A DNA stretch of 64,000 nt from Chelonoidis abingdonii. Lineage: Eukaryota; Chordata; Testudines; Testudinidae. The DNA lies in contig NC_133773.1 in the NCBI RefSeq assembly GCF_003597395.2, forward strand, positions 130,308,993 through 130,372,992. The letters are read 5' to 3'. The position numbers and the translations under genes were made by a program. The notes under the pieces were generated by a model, which worked only from the letters and a program-made list of their open reading frames with translations, was not told the DNA's origin and did no database searches. Shown here piece by piece: positions 11,240 through 22,578 of this stretch; within the stretch, counting starts at the first letter, position 1; every line of letters begins with the position of its first letter.

Positions 11240-14200
11240 GATTGGACAGAGCCCTGGGCTGAGGATGGGTCCTACCTCCTTCTGCCATTCCTGTTCCTCC
11301 TCCATGAGCTGTCCTGAGGGTTCTGCAGCTGGTAGAACCATAGAGCAGATTGCAGCCTAAATTTTTATGCTGCGTTGCGGGAGTATGGAGGCCCAACAAT
11401 TTGAGAGTGGCTCTCAAATTCTTTAAGCTATGCAGCCTTATATCCATTTTTTTGGAAAATAGAGCCGAACCCTCAAAGGGGCGGTCCTAAATAGTTTGTT
11501 GGACCTCGTATGGCAAGCCTAAGACTTGGAGCCAGGAGCCTCTCCTCACAGCTATACCTGTGGTCATGGCATGAGTAGCTGCATCTGCTGAATCCAGTGC
11601 GGCTTGTAGCAAAGCCCTAGAAATGAGCTTTCCTTCCTCCATGACAGCCGAAAACTCGGTGCAGGAGACCTGCGGCAACAGTTCTACAAATTTAGCCATT
11701 GCCCCAAATGTGTTGAAGCGGTACCTGCTGACAATGACCTGCTAATTTGAAATGCAGAGCTGTAAGCATCCAGTTGAGTAGACCTTTCTTCCATAAAGGT
11801 CAAGCCTCTTCACCTCCCGATTCATTGGGGAGGGTCCCTGGAAGCCCTGACGCTCGCATAGGTTGGCAGCATCAACCACGAGAAAGTCAGATATGGGATG
11901 CGTGTATAAATGCTCATAACCCTTGGACGGTACAAAGTAGCATCTTTAGCTGTGCTTAGCTGTAGAGGGCAATGAGGCTCAGGTCTGCCACAGAGTTCGT
12001 TGTGTCAGAAATGGTCTTTATGAGGGGCAAGGCAACACGTGAAGGATCAAAGGGGGCAAGAATGTCCACCATTGGATCTGCATCCTCCACTACCTCCTCC
12101 GCCTGAATACCCAGACCCTGGGCAACCCTCCGCAACAAGTGCTGCAGAACCCTGTTGTCCTCCAAGGCTACGGCTGTTGCCATGCCTGCCAACACCTCAT
12201 CTGGAGAGGATGAGGAAGAGATCCCCATGAGGGGTAGCTGGTCCCTTTCTTCTGCATCCGAGGGGTCCCATGGCCTCTGGGTTTCTTGGACTGGTGCTGA
12301 CCCAGATGGTGTCGCGCCCCTCAGTGTAGGGGCTGCATACACCGACACAGGCACAGCCAGTGCCAAAGTGCCATCTGTGCCAATGCCATCCTCGACACTG
12401 GAATTGCCATTGCTGCTGGTACCGGAGTCCGCCTCCTGGGCCCAGCTGCATTGAGATGATAATGCAGGGTGGTAATGGGCCTATCCCCAACCCTGCTGGT
12501 GCTGGCGGTGCTAGTAGGGGTATGTCATAAACAGATAGCTAAGGGTTAATGTTTCTTTTACCTGTAAAGGGTTAACAAAGGGAACCAAACAGCTGACAAG
12601 AGGACCAATCAGGAAACCGGATTTTTCAAAGCTTAAGGGAGGGAATTTGGGGTTTTTTCTTGGTCTTGGGTCTTTTGTCTGTTTTGTGCTCTCTCAGCTA
12701 TGAGAGGGTCTATTTCCAGTCCTTCTAATCTTCTGTTTCCCAGTTGTAAGTACAAGGTAGCAAAAGTATGTCAACTTCTTTAATTAAATTGTTTTTGCAG
12801 TATTATTTTGCATCTGTGTTATCTGAGCTAGCGTGGAGTCTTTAATGTAGTATTATTTGGCTATAAGTTACTTTAAATTGTATTGTTTTGGGGTAAGGTG
12901 TATTAATCTCCTATTTCTATTAGATTTCTTCCTTTTCCTATTTAGTTTGAAAAAACCTGGTATTATCTACCTATCATTAGATTACAGACGATTATATGGT
13001 TGGGGAGACAGAAAGACAGTGGGGAGGGGCGGATAACTGATATACTGTTGTTAACTCTCACTAGTGTCAGAGGTGGGCACGAGATGCATACTGGGAGAGG
13101 TATACGATTAATCTATTTCTGTTTCCTTGGTCTTTGGGGTATGTCTTACTTTTGAGAAGAGAGGGGAATGCCTTTTCTGGTATTGGTGATGTAAAGGTTG
13201 AATCAGTAACTCTCAGAGTTAGCCCAGAGTAGAATTCTGTTTGAGTGGAGAGCGAGTGTGGGGGAATAGGTTCTATTTTCCTTTTGTGGTAAGACTCAGA
13301 GCCTCTGAGTCTTGGGGTCCCCCAGGGAAGGTTTTGGGGAGACCAGAGTGAGCCAAGACACTGGAAATTCTTGGCTGGTGGCAGCGAGATCAGATCTAAG
13401 TGGTAATTAAGCTTAGAGGGGTTCATGCTAGCTTCTCAGTTTGTGAACGCTAAGGTTCAAATCTGAGTGGGAAAGCTATGATAGGGTACAAACGAGGCCA
13501 AGGCAACTGACGTCGCCCTGGAATGAGACCCTTGGCTGTGACCTTGGCTTTGGATGAAAAGCCCAGGGAGTCCAAAACGGCCATTGTGCTGGGGGCTGCC
13601 ACTGGGCAGGCACGATGATGGGTATGGGTGCCGATCCCAAGTTGACATGGACCCTCTGCTCCGACTCCTCCGGGACCAATAGGATCCTGACTCCAATTCT
13701 GAGGTGTCTGAAAACGATGACCACAGGGAAGTGGTACTTCTAGGAACTGAGATTTTGTGCTGAGGGCTTGGGGATCAGTGTGACTGCTGGGCGTACTCCA
13801 GTGCCAGGGAGTGGCGCACTGGGGTCAGATCAGCGGGTCATCATAGAGGGCTCTCCTCTTGAAGGAGCCTGGGGAACAACTGGTGCCGGCGACCTGTCCT
13901 GTCTGGAAGGAGAGAATGGTGCCGTGAGGTGAAGCAGTTCTTGGACTGCCTCAAACACCTCTGGTGTCGAAGAGAGGTGCAGCTCACAGCTCAGCATCAG
14001 CGAGTGTGGAGAGTCTGGACTCAACCGCCCTTCCACACAGGCAGGAGTCAGTGCAACCATCACTGGTGGAGCAGCACTAGTGTGGCCCAACTCGGGTCTC
14101 ACAGTGGTAGGCTCCTTAGGCCTAGCAGGGGGAGAGCAAACCCTCTCAAGCCTCTTCTTCTTTTGTGGCACCAGCGATTGTGAACGATGTCTGTGTGTGG

Positions 14201-14600
14201 CATGAGAGCTTGGACGGTGCCGTGAGTCCTTATCTTTACCCAACACCGGTGCTCATGTTGATGGTGCTGGGGCGCTCCGCATGGAGGAAGAGGTACTTGG
14301 TGCAGGGTCCATCGACCCAGGGTCGGACTTGGGGTGGAGCGCTGCCTTCATCAACAGGACCTTCAGGCACTGCTCTCTATCTTTTAAAGTCCTGGGCCGA
14401 AAGGTGTTACAAATGGCATAATGATCTTCTGATGGCCCTCTCCCAACCACCTTCAACACAAGGTGTGAGGATCGCTTCTGGGCATACACTTGCCACAGGC
14501 TTCGCAAGCTTTGAAGCCCAGAGACTCCGGCATGCCCCGGTGTCAGGAAAGTGTAGAAGGGGATTCCTCCCCCCCCGCAAAAGGAAACTTATCTAACATT
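11240..14600 (-). pseudogene. DIRS gag-like region, interrupted by an LTR
   Basis: Open pieces on the minus strand at 14253-14507, 13830-14246, 11956-12366, 11487-11699 and 10773-11447 form the first, poorly conserved DIRS protein. It includes a basic stretch (RHRPSSHATHRHRSQSLVPQ), an acidic Ser-rich stretch with LLRRVAQGLGIQAEEV, and SRALLQAALDSADAATHAM. Such gag proteins coat the element RNA. The frames differ, and a 961-bp LTR (12523-13483) splits the region. Similar gag scraps are seen near 28620-28980. Function is assigned by position and weak resemblance. Confidence 0.65.
12523..13483 (+). mobile_element. solo LTR inside DIRS gag, TSD gggta
   Basis: Starts tgtcataaacagatagctaa and is flanked by the 5-bp direct repeat gggta (12518-12522 and 13484-13488). 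The same LTR family begins at 15632 (tgtcataaacagatagttaa). The interior is AT-rich with a Trp-less, non-coding character and no primer-site or polypurine-linked internal region, so it is a solo LTR left by LTR-LTR recombination. The 3' end (ctatgata) is diverged from the usual ...ttgaca. It landed in the DIRS after that copy was already in the intron or while it was still mobile. Confidence 0.82.
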
Positions 14601-14699
14601 AACAAACTACTAACTATTAACAAACAATGGAAAACTAATGGAGAACAATGTAAGAAACTGCTAAATCCGCTTGTCAAGACAAGAGCACAGGGATGTTCC

Positions 14700-14899
14700 A
14701 GCTAACTGTCACTGGCGATAGGAAGGAACTGAGGGGGTGGCGGGTCGACAGGGTTCTATATTAAGCGCCATGAAGGTGTAACTCCGGGGGGCGCCCAGGC
14801 CAACCTGATGGATGCTGCTAGGGGAAAAGTCTTCCAGCTATCATGCATGTGCGCACACCTGGTTGGAATCAACATGAACAAGCAACTCAAAGAAGAACT
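14700..14899. repeat. DIRS right inverted terminal region
   Basis: Counterpart of 7913-8158 in inverse orientation: gggttctatattaagcgcc, gaaaagtcttccagc, gtgcgcacacctgg, then catgaacaagcaactcaaag at the edge. The outer boundary is placed at about 14899 by comparison with the ends at 29271 and 31485. Confidence 0.75.
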
Positions 14900-15212
14900 C
14901 TGTAGTTCACAGTTTAAGAACCAATGCACTAAGAGACAATTGGTCCTCAGTCCAGGTAAATAACTGAGGTATTAATAGGAGCTCCACATACAGAGGGAGG
15001 AAAGAATATATTGAATGTAAGGGTTCTTATAACAGCTTAATGGGCTATTGTCATTGGGCTAAACGTTGAGAATACTTTTTGAAAATAAAGTTTAATCCAA
15101 CTTCTTTGTTGAGTCCACTCTAGTAGCTCCTTGAGAAAAGGCTAATGTACATCAGCTGCTGACTAAATTAAACACTCATTAAAAATTATCTTCCTCATAA
15201 TCACAATCTCAT
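14900..15212. other. intron, nothing recognised
   Basis: Short AT-rich spacer between the DIRS element and the next CR1. No feature seen. Confidence 0.5.
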
Positions 15213-15303
15213 ACCATCATAGAATTGCAGAACTGGAAGGGACCTTGAGAGGTCTTCTAGTCCAGTCCCCTGCACTCAAAACAAGGCTAAGTATTATCTA
15301 AAC

Positions 15304-15489
15304 CAGTGGTTCTCAATCTATTTACCATTGTGGGCTGCATATGAGCTCTCTGTGTGTTATGTGGGATGCATCCACACAATATATATACTACTTGTATGGC
15401 CCTGAGGTCACATGGGCTGCAACTACGTGCTGACTGGGCTGCAAATGGCCTGTGAGGTGAGAACTAGACCAGAACTAGACCAGAGCTGA
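15304..15489 (+). repeat. hAT-type MITE in CR1
   Basis: Starts cagtggttctcaatctattt within the CR1, which resumes near 15490-15510 (accattgctta ... tgaacctgctctta). The left end matches the hAT terminal motif CAGTGGTTCTCA seen at 24472 and 36165, but the inner sequence (gggctgcatatgagctctct) is a different family. The right end is decayed and contains a small tandem repeat of agaactagaccag (about 15463-15488), so the border is approximate. Confidence 0.6.
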
Positions 15490-15874
15490 GTGAGCTAGAC
15501 CATTGCTTACAGGTGTTGATTGAACCTGCTCTTAAAAATCTCCAGTGACGGAGATTCCACAACTTCCCCAGGCAATTTATTCCAGTGCTTAACCACCGTT
15601 AACAGTTGGGAAGTTTTTCCTAAAGTCCAACTGTCATAAACAGATAGTTAAGGGTTAATGTCACTTTTACCTGTAAAGGGTTAAGAAACTCAGTAAACCT
15701 GGCTGACACCTGACCAGAAGACCAATAGGGGGACAAGATACTTTCAAATCTTGGTGGAGGGAAGTCTTTGTTTGTGCTCTTTGTTTTGGGGGTTGTTCGC
15801 TCTTGGGACTAAGAGGGACCAGACGTCCATCCAGGCTCTCCAAATCTTTCTGAATCAGTCTCTCATGTTTCAAA

Positions 15875-15899
15875 NNNNNNNNNNNNNNNNNNNNNNNNN
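15875..15899. other. assembly gap of 25 N
   Basis: Exactly 25 unknown bases inside the LTR element. A fixed round-number gap is an assembler placeholder, so true length is unknown. Frames crossing it are meaningless. Confidence 0.97.
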
Positions 15900-18800
15900 G
15901 AATGCCACAACACCTGTAACAGTGAAGGTTTCTCGTAGGTGGGTGGAGAGGAATCTGTTCCACCTACTCAAATTAAGGTAAATATGACAAGAAGCCTTGG
16001 CTGTGGATGAATTTAGTTTGGGATGGCGGAAAGGATGCCCTGTGGCAGTGTGAGTCAGTCGGTGGTATTGTGAATTCCTCTTAGATCGACTTTTGATGTA
16101 ATCCTTACGCAATCCCTGAATTATTAGGGTTGGAAGCGTAGTGATCAATAGCTATCACAATAGGGATTTGTGTAGAGGGATCATGGGGCACTGGACAGAG
16201 AAGTTCCTGAATAATGATATACCTGAAAGGGATAGTCAGATATTTCTTACCATGAGGGTTTGGATGCTTCTTGAACCAAACTAGAGTCTAAACTTGCTGA
16301 AAATTATCTATCGCTAAAAAGCCTTTCTATACCAACCAGTTGTCAAGAACGCACATAGCTTGCTTCATAAGAAATTTAAGTTCAATAGATTATGGCCTGA
16401 GCTTTTTTAGCAGGCTTGTAAGTGCTGGAGTGTAGAATACTATGGCTTTTGTTTATACCAGGACATAAAAATGCAATGTGCCCTTTTTAATATAGAAGAG
16501 GAAGAGAAAGAATAACGGCATTTTTAAGAGAGGAACAGATTGGGCATTCCCAGACACAGATTTTGATCGTAAATGGCACCATGTGCCCTAAAAATATATG
16601 GCCATTCACCAAGGGAATTGAACTCGACAAGCTCTAAAGATAGGTTAGCAAATAAATGCACAAACCATTGAGCTACACTAAACGCATCCCTCATAAGTCA
16701 TGGCAGGCTGACATCAAGAAAGAGCTAAATGAGTCAAAGACCCGAAGTGCGAGTATCACAACATTGTTGAAAAAAAGCAAACAGGACCAATTCTGGGAGA
16801 TCGCCAATTAGCAGGCGAGGCCGTGATCGATCCTCCACGGGATCATTAACTCACTTGCCCTAAATGGGGAATTCCAAACATAGCCCGCATTCCCGTGACT
16901 ATGGAACTTGTTGACATGTATTCGTAGATGTTCCCTGTATTGTTTGTCCATGTTGGTCCAGTTTAGCATGGTAGCTGCTTACTCCTAAATAGTCCCATGA
17001 AAAGGATGATGCTGACGCAATCACATCCGGACCCACCAAATGCATCAGAATGAAAAGAGCAAAATCCAAGATGAATTTATTAAAAGTCTAGAAATCTTGA
17101 TGCAATACTAATGAGGGAAACACCCAGGTTTTGATAAAGTGTAAAAAAATATCGGGTAGTTGTTAAGTGTAGGAAAAAATGAATGAACACTAAAAGTAGG
17201 GGACTACACTAGTGTTTCCAAAAGTACGATTAGGGATAAAAAGTGACTGTTACCAAGGAGAGGCCTGAGACTGCAAGGGAAATATAAGATTTGATATTTC
17301 CTCTTACCGCCACAGGTGAGTCACGAATCAAACGAAACGCAGATAGCACAAAATGGGAAATTTAACCCAGATCTATAAGACCCGGCAGGGTCTGCAGACC
17401 AGAAGTAGGTGTTAACGATCGATGGGCCCTGTGGTCGTCGTGCTAGAGCGAGTACAGAACTATATCCACGCGCCCCTCCTGTACACTAAATGCAGACTTT
17501 ACATATGTTGCAAGGGTCTCATGTTAGGGGACCAGTGGAAGTGTATAGAGATCCAGTGGGTGACCATAAGTTCTCCTGTCTTCCAGTACCCCAAGGTGAG
17601 GAGGAGTAACCAGGGCCCCCAGCCGAGTACTGCGCGAGAGAGACACTCGACTGCGAGAAGACGCGTATAGGGCTTAATAAGAATTTCAGTCACTGGTGTG
17701 GTTCAAATGACAGACCCAAATAGCGAGCTATGGAGAAATTAGCCACTTCAAACACTGTGTCATAGGACTTTCAGCGTGCTATGAAAGCTCTCATGCGATC
17801 CATCCTGTAAACATAGACACAAAAATCTGGACCAGACAACAGTTCTCGTGTGAGGAACACACACAATAATCATCAAATAAATTCTCACTAGGTATCAATC
17901 AGGACCTCCTGACATTGTCAATGGACAGAATGCTATTCACCAAGTTTGTACTTTAAGGATAAAATTACAATTTTTAAAAAGTTAAATTTCCATGGGCATT
18001 GTAGAAAAAAGATTTATAAGCAAATGAACCAATGGAAAAGACGTTATAAAAAGGCAGAAAATTAATACAAAGGCTAGTGACTGGCACTAATACATCATGG
18101 TTACCCTTCAAAGTTACAACGGAAACGATTGTATGATGCGTGTCAGGCTTACGATTTGATCAACCCGCAATTCACTTTATGGGTTAATGCAAGACAATAA
18201 CTCCAACGTACACATTATACAAGAAAAAAGCAGACATTATTAAAGCACAAGTGAAATCCAATAAACTGGACCTTTATTAGACAATCTCTCATTAACCACA
18301 CCAAAATATCCAAGTTATGATCACTTTTGGCTCCACTCGCTACTAGAATCACCTACAAAAAAGAAATGATTTTTAACAGGCTTTGCATATCATTTAAAGG
18401 GTAGGCTTCATAGTCACAATTGTGGTACACAGACTAGCTGTCCATCAATATATTCTTTAGAACCAAGACCAGAAAGACCCACGTAAGAGGAGATCCTGAA
18501 GTAAACCTAAGAGACACAATTAACGTACTTAAATAAAAAGAATATGTACTGACATTCACAATACACGAAGACTGAGGACATAGGGATTAGGATTACATAA
18601 AACAATAGTCCAGAAAAGCTAAGGCAAAAAAGTGCGTCTCAAAGAGTCCTCAAATCACTTCCCTCACCCACAAGTAGCATTCAAAGGCACAAGGCTAAAA
18701 TGCTCACAGAAGTTAAGACAGTTACACAAAATAGCAAACACTACACTGTCATTCTTAGACAGCTGAGTGCAGGTTTCAATTTCCCGAGAGCACAAGATCG

Positions 18801-18900
18801 AACCATAATAGACAACCAATAGTTATCTTCCTTCACCCAGATCAGACAATCACTATCCTAGCATGTAGTTTAAACTGTCGACAGTATCTCTCCCCCACAA
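15900..18900. other. unassignable, probably low-accuracy sequence
   Basis: Three kilobases directly after the N gap with no recognised repeat or gene, although they lie inside an LTR element whose other copies are under 1 kb. A few words resemble the LTR (for example gcctggctgtgg-like text near 15990 and gatgaatttattaaaagtc near 17070) but they are diluted. The texture matches the damaged stretch at 37650-40400. I make no coding call here; small frames such as 17422-17670 have no motif. Confidence 0.5.
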
Positions 18901-19895
18901 CTCTATCGTAGCATCACTGGTAAAGTGTTCTGGGGTCTTGTCTGCCCACCCAATACCTATTCCTGGGCCGGAGCCTCACCATCATGGGCCCGATCCACCC
19001 TTGATCTTCACGGAGATTACTCCTCACCTCCTTCCCCCCCAACATCCCTGGTGAATCCAGAATCAATCCCCTTGGATTCTCTGAAAAAAAAAAAGGAAAC
19101 AAATTCCCATCAGGTTCTTAAAAAGAAGTTTTTAAAATTTAAAAGAAAGAAGTGTAAAAAAAAATCATCCTGTAAAATCCGAATGAAAATTACTTTAAAG
19201 GGTTCAGATTCAATAGCCCAGACCCCCTCTAGCCTTAGGTTCAAAGTTACAGCACAGCCAGAGGTAAAAAATCCTCTAGCAAAAAGGCGGACCATTTACA
19301 AGTTGAGAAAAACAAAATTAAAACTAAATCTTTAAGTTTTGGACTCCAGACACTGAAATTTCTGGATGGTGGCAGAGTTGCCAGATCTAAGCTAGTAATT
19401 AAGCTTAGAAGTGTCCATACAGGTCCCCACATTTGTACCCTAAAGTTCAGAGTGGGGAAAGAACCTTGACACCAATCTAAACCACTCTTGCTGCAATTTA
19501 AATCCATTGCTTCTTGTCCTATCCTCACTGGTTAAAGAGAACAATTTTACTCCCTCCTCCTTGTAACAACCTTTTATGTACTTGAAAACTGTTATGTCCC
19601 CTCTCAGTCTTCTTTTCCACACTAAACAAACCCATTTTTTTCCCAATGTTCCCTCATAGGTCACGTTTTCTAGACCTTTAATCATTTCTGTTGCTCTTCT
19701 CTGGAATTTCTCCAGTTTGTCCACATCCTTCCTGAAATGTGGCACCCAAACTGGACACAATATTCCAGTTGAGGCTGTATCAATACAGAGTAGAGAGGAC
19801 ACAACGCTCCTGCTAATGCATCCCAGAATGATGTTTGCTTTTTTCAACAATGTTACACTGTTGACTCATTTAGCCTTTGATTCACTATGACTATG

Positions 19896-20084
19896 AGGGA
19901 GGGATAGCTCAGTGGTTTGTGCATTAGTCTGCTAAACCTAGAGCTGTGAGTTCAATCCCTGAGGGAGCTATTTAGGGAACTGGGGTAAAAATCTGTCTGG
20001 GAATGGGTCCTGCTTTGAGCAGGGGGTTGGACTAGATCTCCTGAGGTCCCTTCCAACCCTGATATTAAAGAAAAAAAAATAAAG
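19896..20084 (+). repeat. tRNA-derived SINE (CrySINE / tortoise polIII type)
   Basis: A SINE of about 190 bp inserted in the minus-strand CR1. It has a pol III A box (tagctcagtggtttgtgcat) and B box (gagttcaatccctgag) at tRNA spacing, a body with ctgggaatgggtcctgcttt, then a 3' part (gagcagggggttggactaga, cccttccaaccctgatatt) shared with CR1 3' tails, and an A-rich end. This tRNA-Lys-like SINE family is known from hidden-necked turtles, which makes it the best lineage marker here. No intact target duplication is visible. Confidence 0.85.
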
Positions 20085-20575
20085 ACCTCCAGATCCCTTT
20101 CCGCAGTACTCCTTCTTAGGTAGTCACTTCCCATTCTGTATGTGTGCAACTGATTGTTCCTTCCTAAGTGGAGTACTTCGTATTTGTTCTTATTGAATTT
20201 CATCCTATTTACTTCAGACCATTTCTCCAGTTTGTCCAGATCATTTTGAATTTTAATCCAACCCCTCCTAGCTTGGTATTGTCTGCAAAATTTATAAGTG
20301 TACTCTCTATGCCATTGTCTAAATAACTAATGAAGATATTGAACAGAACTGGACCTAGAACTGATCCCTGAGGGACCCCACTTGATATGTCCTTCCAGCT
20401 TGACCATGAAGCACTGATTATTACTCTCTGGGAACAGTTTTCCAACCAGTTATGCAACCACCTTATAGTAGCTCCATCTAGGCTGTATTTCCCTAGTTTG
20501 TTTATGAGAAGGTCATGTGAGATAGTATCAAAAGCCTTACTAAAGTCAAGATATACCACCTATATCTCCCTGTAG

Positions 20576-22078
20576 AAACTCAAAATAGTGTTATTAACAA
20601 GTTATAATGTGAAACAGCTGAAGGTTGAAGATCTTCTATCTCTGATTTAAAAAATGACAAGTCTACACAAAAGCTGCACATATCCCCTCCTTTATTTTTT
20701 AATGCATCTTGTGAAGTTTTTATTTCTACCACAGATAAAGTCAAAGGATCTGGCAATGTCTATCCTAATTTTTTCAGCAAGTATATTCTACCCAGGTGTC
20801 AATGGTATAATGTGTGTTCAGTTACTTATATTATCTTTGGTTAGATCGGCATATCTGTAGTTATACGCTATAAGGTTTAGAAGTGTCCCCTCTATTTTAT
20901 TGGGAAGCATAAAAATAAAAACAGTGCAGGCACTAGGCAGACAGGCAGTGAAATATGCTTTTGATTTCACTTATGACTTGAATAACTCATTTCCAATGTA
21001 AAATAAAACCTTTCCACTGTTTGGGCAGTCTCAGAGACAAATGCTTCTTAAAGCTTTACTGAAAACCTTTACCATTCTATAGACTTTAAAGAATTCACCT
21101 CATAGGATGGGATGGACTTGGGAGGCAGTGTGTTAAAGCATCATGCTGTGTCAAATTTCACTCCCTATAGTGACTGCTCTTTGCCTCTCAATAGCACAAA
21201 GTCTGTGCAGTGTTTTACATGATTTAGGGCACAGAAACACTGCCACTACTATTGCTATTTTCTGCAAATGTTACCTCTGTGAGCTAAATCAAATTGGGTG
21301 AATCGTAACAAAAGACAATAAGAAATCAATTACCATTTGAGTTTCTGTCCAAGAAGGCATTAGGAATCAACGAGTTAGGGAAGAATAGCCAAACATGAAG
21401 TTTGCTGTTCTTCTGGAAAGTGCAGTATGAACGAGAAAATGTGTTAGCACCACCATCTGTAATGTAAGGCACAACAAAAGACCCATTGCCAGGGAAACTG
21501 ATGTTCCATATTTCTGCACAAATGTGGAAAAGTTGATGATGATATTCCCCCAGGCTTCATGCTGCTGCAGCATTTATGGTTTGTTTGTCTAGCATTATTA
21601 CTACAGATATCCACACCAAGCTAATTGTGATGAAGTTGTTTTGCTTTGGTAAGAAAACAAACTCAAAGTAATACCAGTGAGGCCATCAGAGTTTACCTTT
21701 TTGATTAGCAACACACACATACTTCCAATCTTTTACTTGTTTTAACCCAGTGTGGGACTTACAGGCCCTACAGTTTCATGGAGTGCCAATTTCTGCAGCA
21801 GACACTGATACATTCTTTGGCAGGGAAATGGAAATCTCCTGCTTGTTTGGAGAGAGCAGATGCATACCCATGAGCTACAATGTGAGCAAAAAATGGAGCA
21901 AGTCTTTGAATGCTAGGTTATTAATAAAAAAGCTAGGGCTATGAATAGGCTTTAAGACTGTCAGAAACAAATCTCTGAGGTGCAAGTGTAAACTGTCCTA
22001 GTGTTGCTGGTCCTGCCACAAAGCTGGCATCACTTTGTGTACAAGAAAGCACAGCACCTTCCCAAACAAGGAAGACTA
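20576..22078. other. intron, nothing recognised
   Basis: Plain intronic sequence. Short frames (for example 20654-20860 and 21367-21573) carry no known motif and are treated as chance. Confidence 0.5.
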
Positions 22079-22372
22079 ATGGTTGTATTGTTAAGGCACT
22101 CAGCTGGGGCCCAGGTGATCTGGGTGCAGTTCTCAGCTCGCAGATTTGTGGGATCTTGAGTAAATGACTTGATCTCTGTGCCTCAGTTCTCCATCTATAA
22201 AAATGGGAATAATCATCCTTCCTGTCTTCTACCATTGGTCTGTCTTATTTATTTAGATTGCACACTTTTCAGGGCAGGGTCTGTCTCGAACTGTGTTTGT
22301 ACGGCAGCTAGTACATGGGGCCCTTATCTCAACTGGACTAGGTGCTACCATAAATACATATATGCTTTGAAA
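22079..22372 (+). repeat. MIR-type SINE with L2-like tail
   Basis: Contains the CORE-SINE segment gtaaatgacttgatctctgt, gcctcagttctccatctata and aaaatgggaataat, followed by an L2/MIR-type 3' tail (ttagattgcacacttttcag, ggcagggtctgtctcgaact, tacggcagctagtaca). It ends only about 200 bp downstream of the 22579 exon on the transcript side, so it sits just inside the intron past the donor. Confidence 0.75.
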
Positions 22373-22578
22373 GACTAAAATACTTAATTCAAATCCTATC
22401 CTCTCAAAATACATATACTTGTAAGTTAAGAGTTACTAAGAATGTTTATGGATCACTTATTGTAAAGGAAAGGAGAAAAGTAATTATTACAAGCAGCAGT
22501 AGGGTTCATCCCCCTGCACAACCTCTCAGCCTAAACCAATCTTTTTGTTTCTTAAAAGAAAAATTAGACTGTATTTAC

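Larger units (their letters stand above)
7913..14899 (-). mobile_element. DIRS tyrosine-recombinase retrotransposon, near full length
   Basis: A roughly 7-kb DIRS-type element (about 6 kb without the LTR inserted in it). These elements copy themselves through RNA but integrate with a tyrosine recombinase instead of a DDE integrase and leave no target duplication. Order along the minus strand is the DIRS order: right terminus 14700-14899, gag-like region, RT-RNase H 11227-9306, tyrosine recombinase about 9290-8313, internal complementary region 8159-8256, left terminus 7913-8158. The two termini are inverted relatives of each other (cttcgagatgtgttgttcac / gatt-rich counterpart near 14870). All frames are broken, so it is a dead copy inside the UVSSA intron. 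Confidence 0.88.
15632..19471 (+). mobile_element. LTR element in CR1, rearranged and gapped
   Basis: Left edge tgtcataaacagatagttaa with ccaac before it; right edge agagtggggaaagaaccttgaca with ccaat after it (4 of 5 bases match, CR1 resumes directly). The first 240 bp and the last 135 bp are in plus orientation. The segment about 18900-19330 is LTR-like but in minus orientation (it reads as LTR only on the complement: donor-like cagagaatccaagggg and ttctttttaagaacctgat). Between them lies an N gap and 3 kb of unrecognisable sequence. It may be a full element with badly assembled interior or a solo LTR expanded by misassembly. Confidence 0.6.
15213..20575 (-). mobile_element. CR1 LINE split by three later insertions
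   Basis: A minus-strand CR1. Its 3' end is at 15213 (tcatagaattgcagaactgg, complement of the ttctatga tail) and it runs with interruptions to about 20575. CR1 pieces are 15213-15303, about 15490-15631, 19472-19895 and 20085-20575. The frame at 20209-20559 has YLDFSKAFDTISHDLLINKL, GVPQGSVLGPVLFNIFI and FADNTKLGG, where the RT catalytic motif is normally FADDTKL. The frame at 19440-19850 has the downstream region. Insertions are a hAT-like MITE, an LTR element and a CrySINE. This nesting gives a clear order of events: CR1 first. Confidence 0.88.

Noticed and set aside
15667..16148. Frames spanning the N gap
   Set aside because: They run through 25 unknown bases and have no meaning.
19896..19970. 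A functional tRNA gene
   Set aside because: A and B boxes are present, but the body continues into a SINE 3' part and A-rich tail and the cloverleaf is not preserved.
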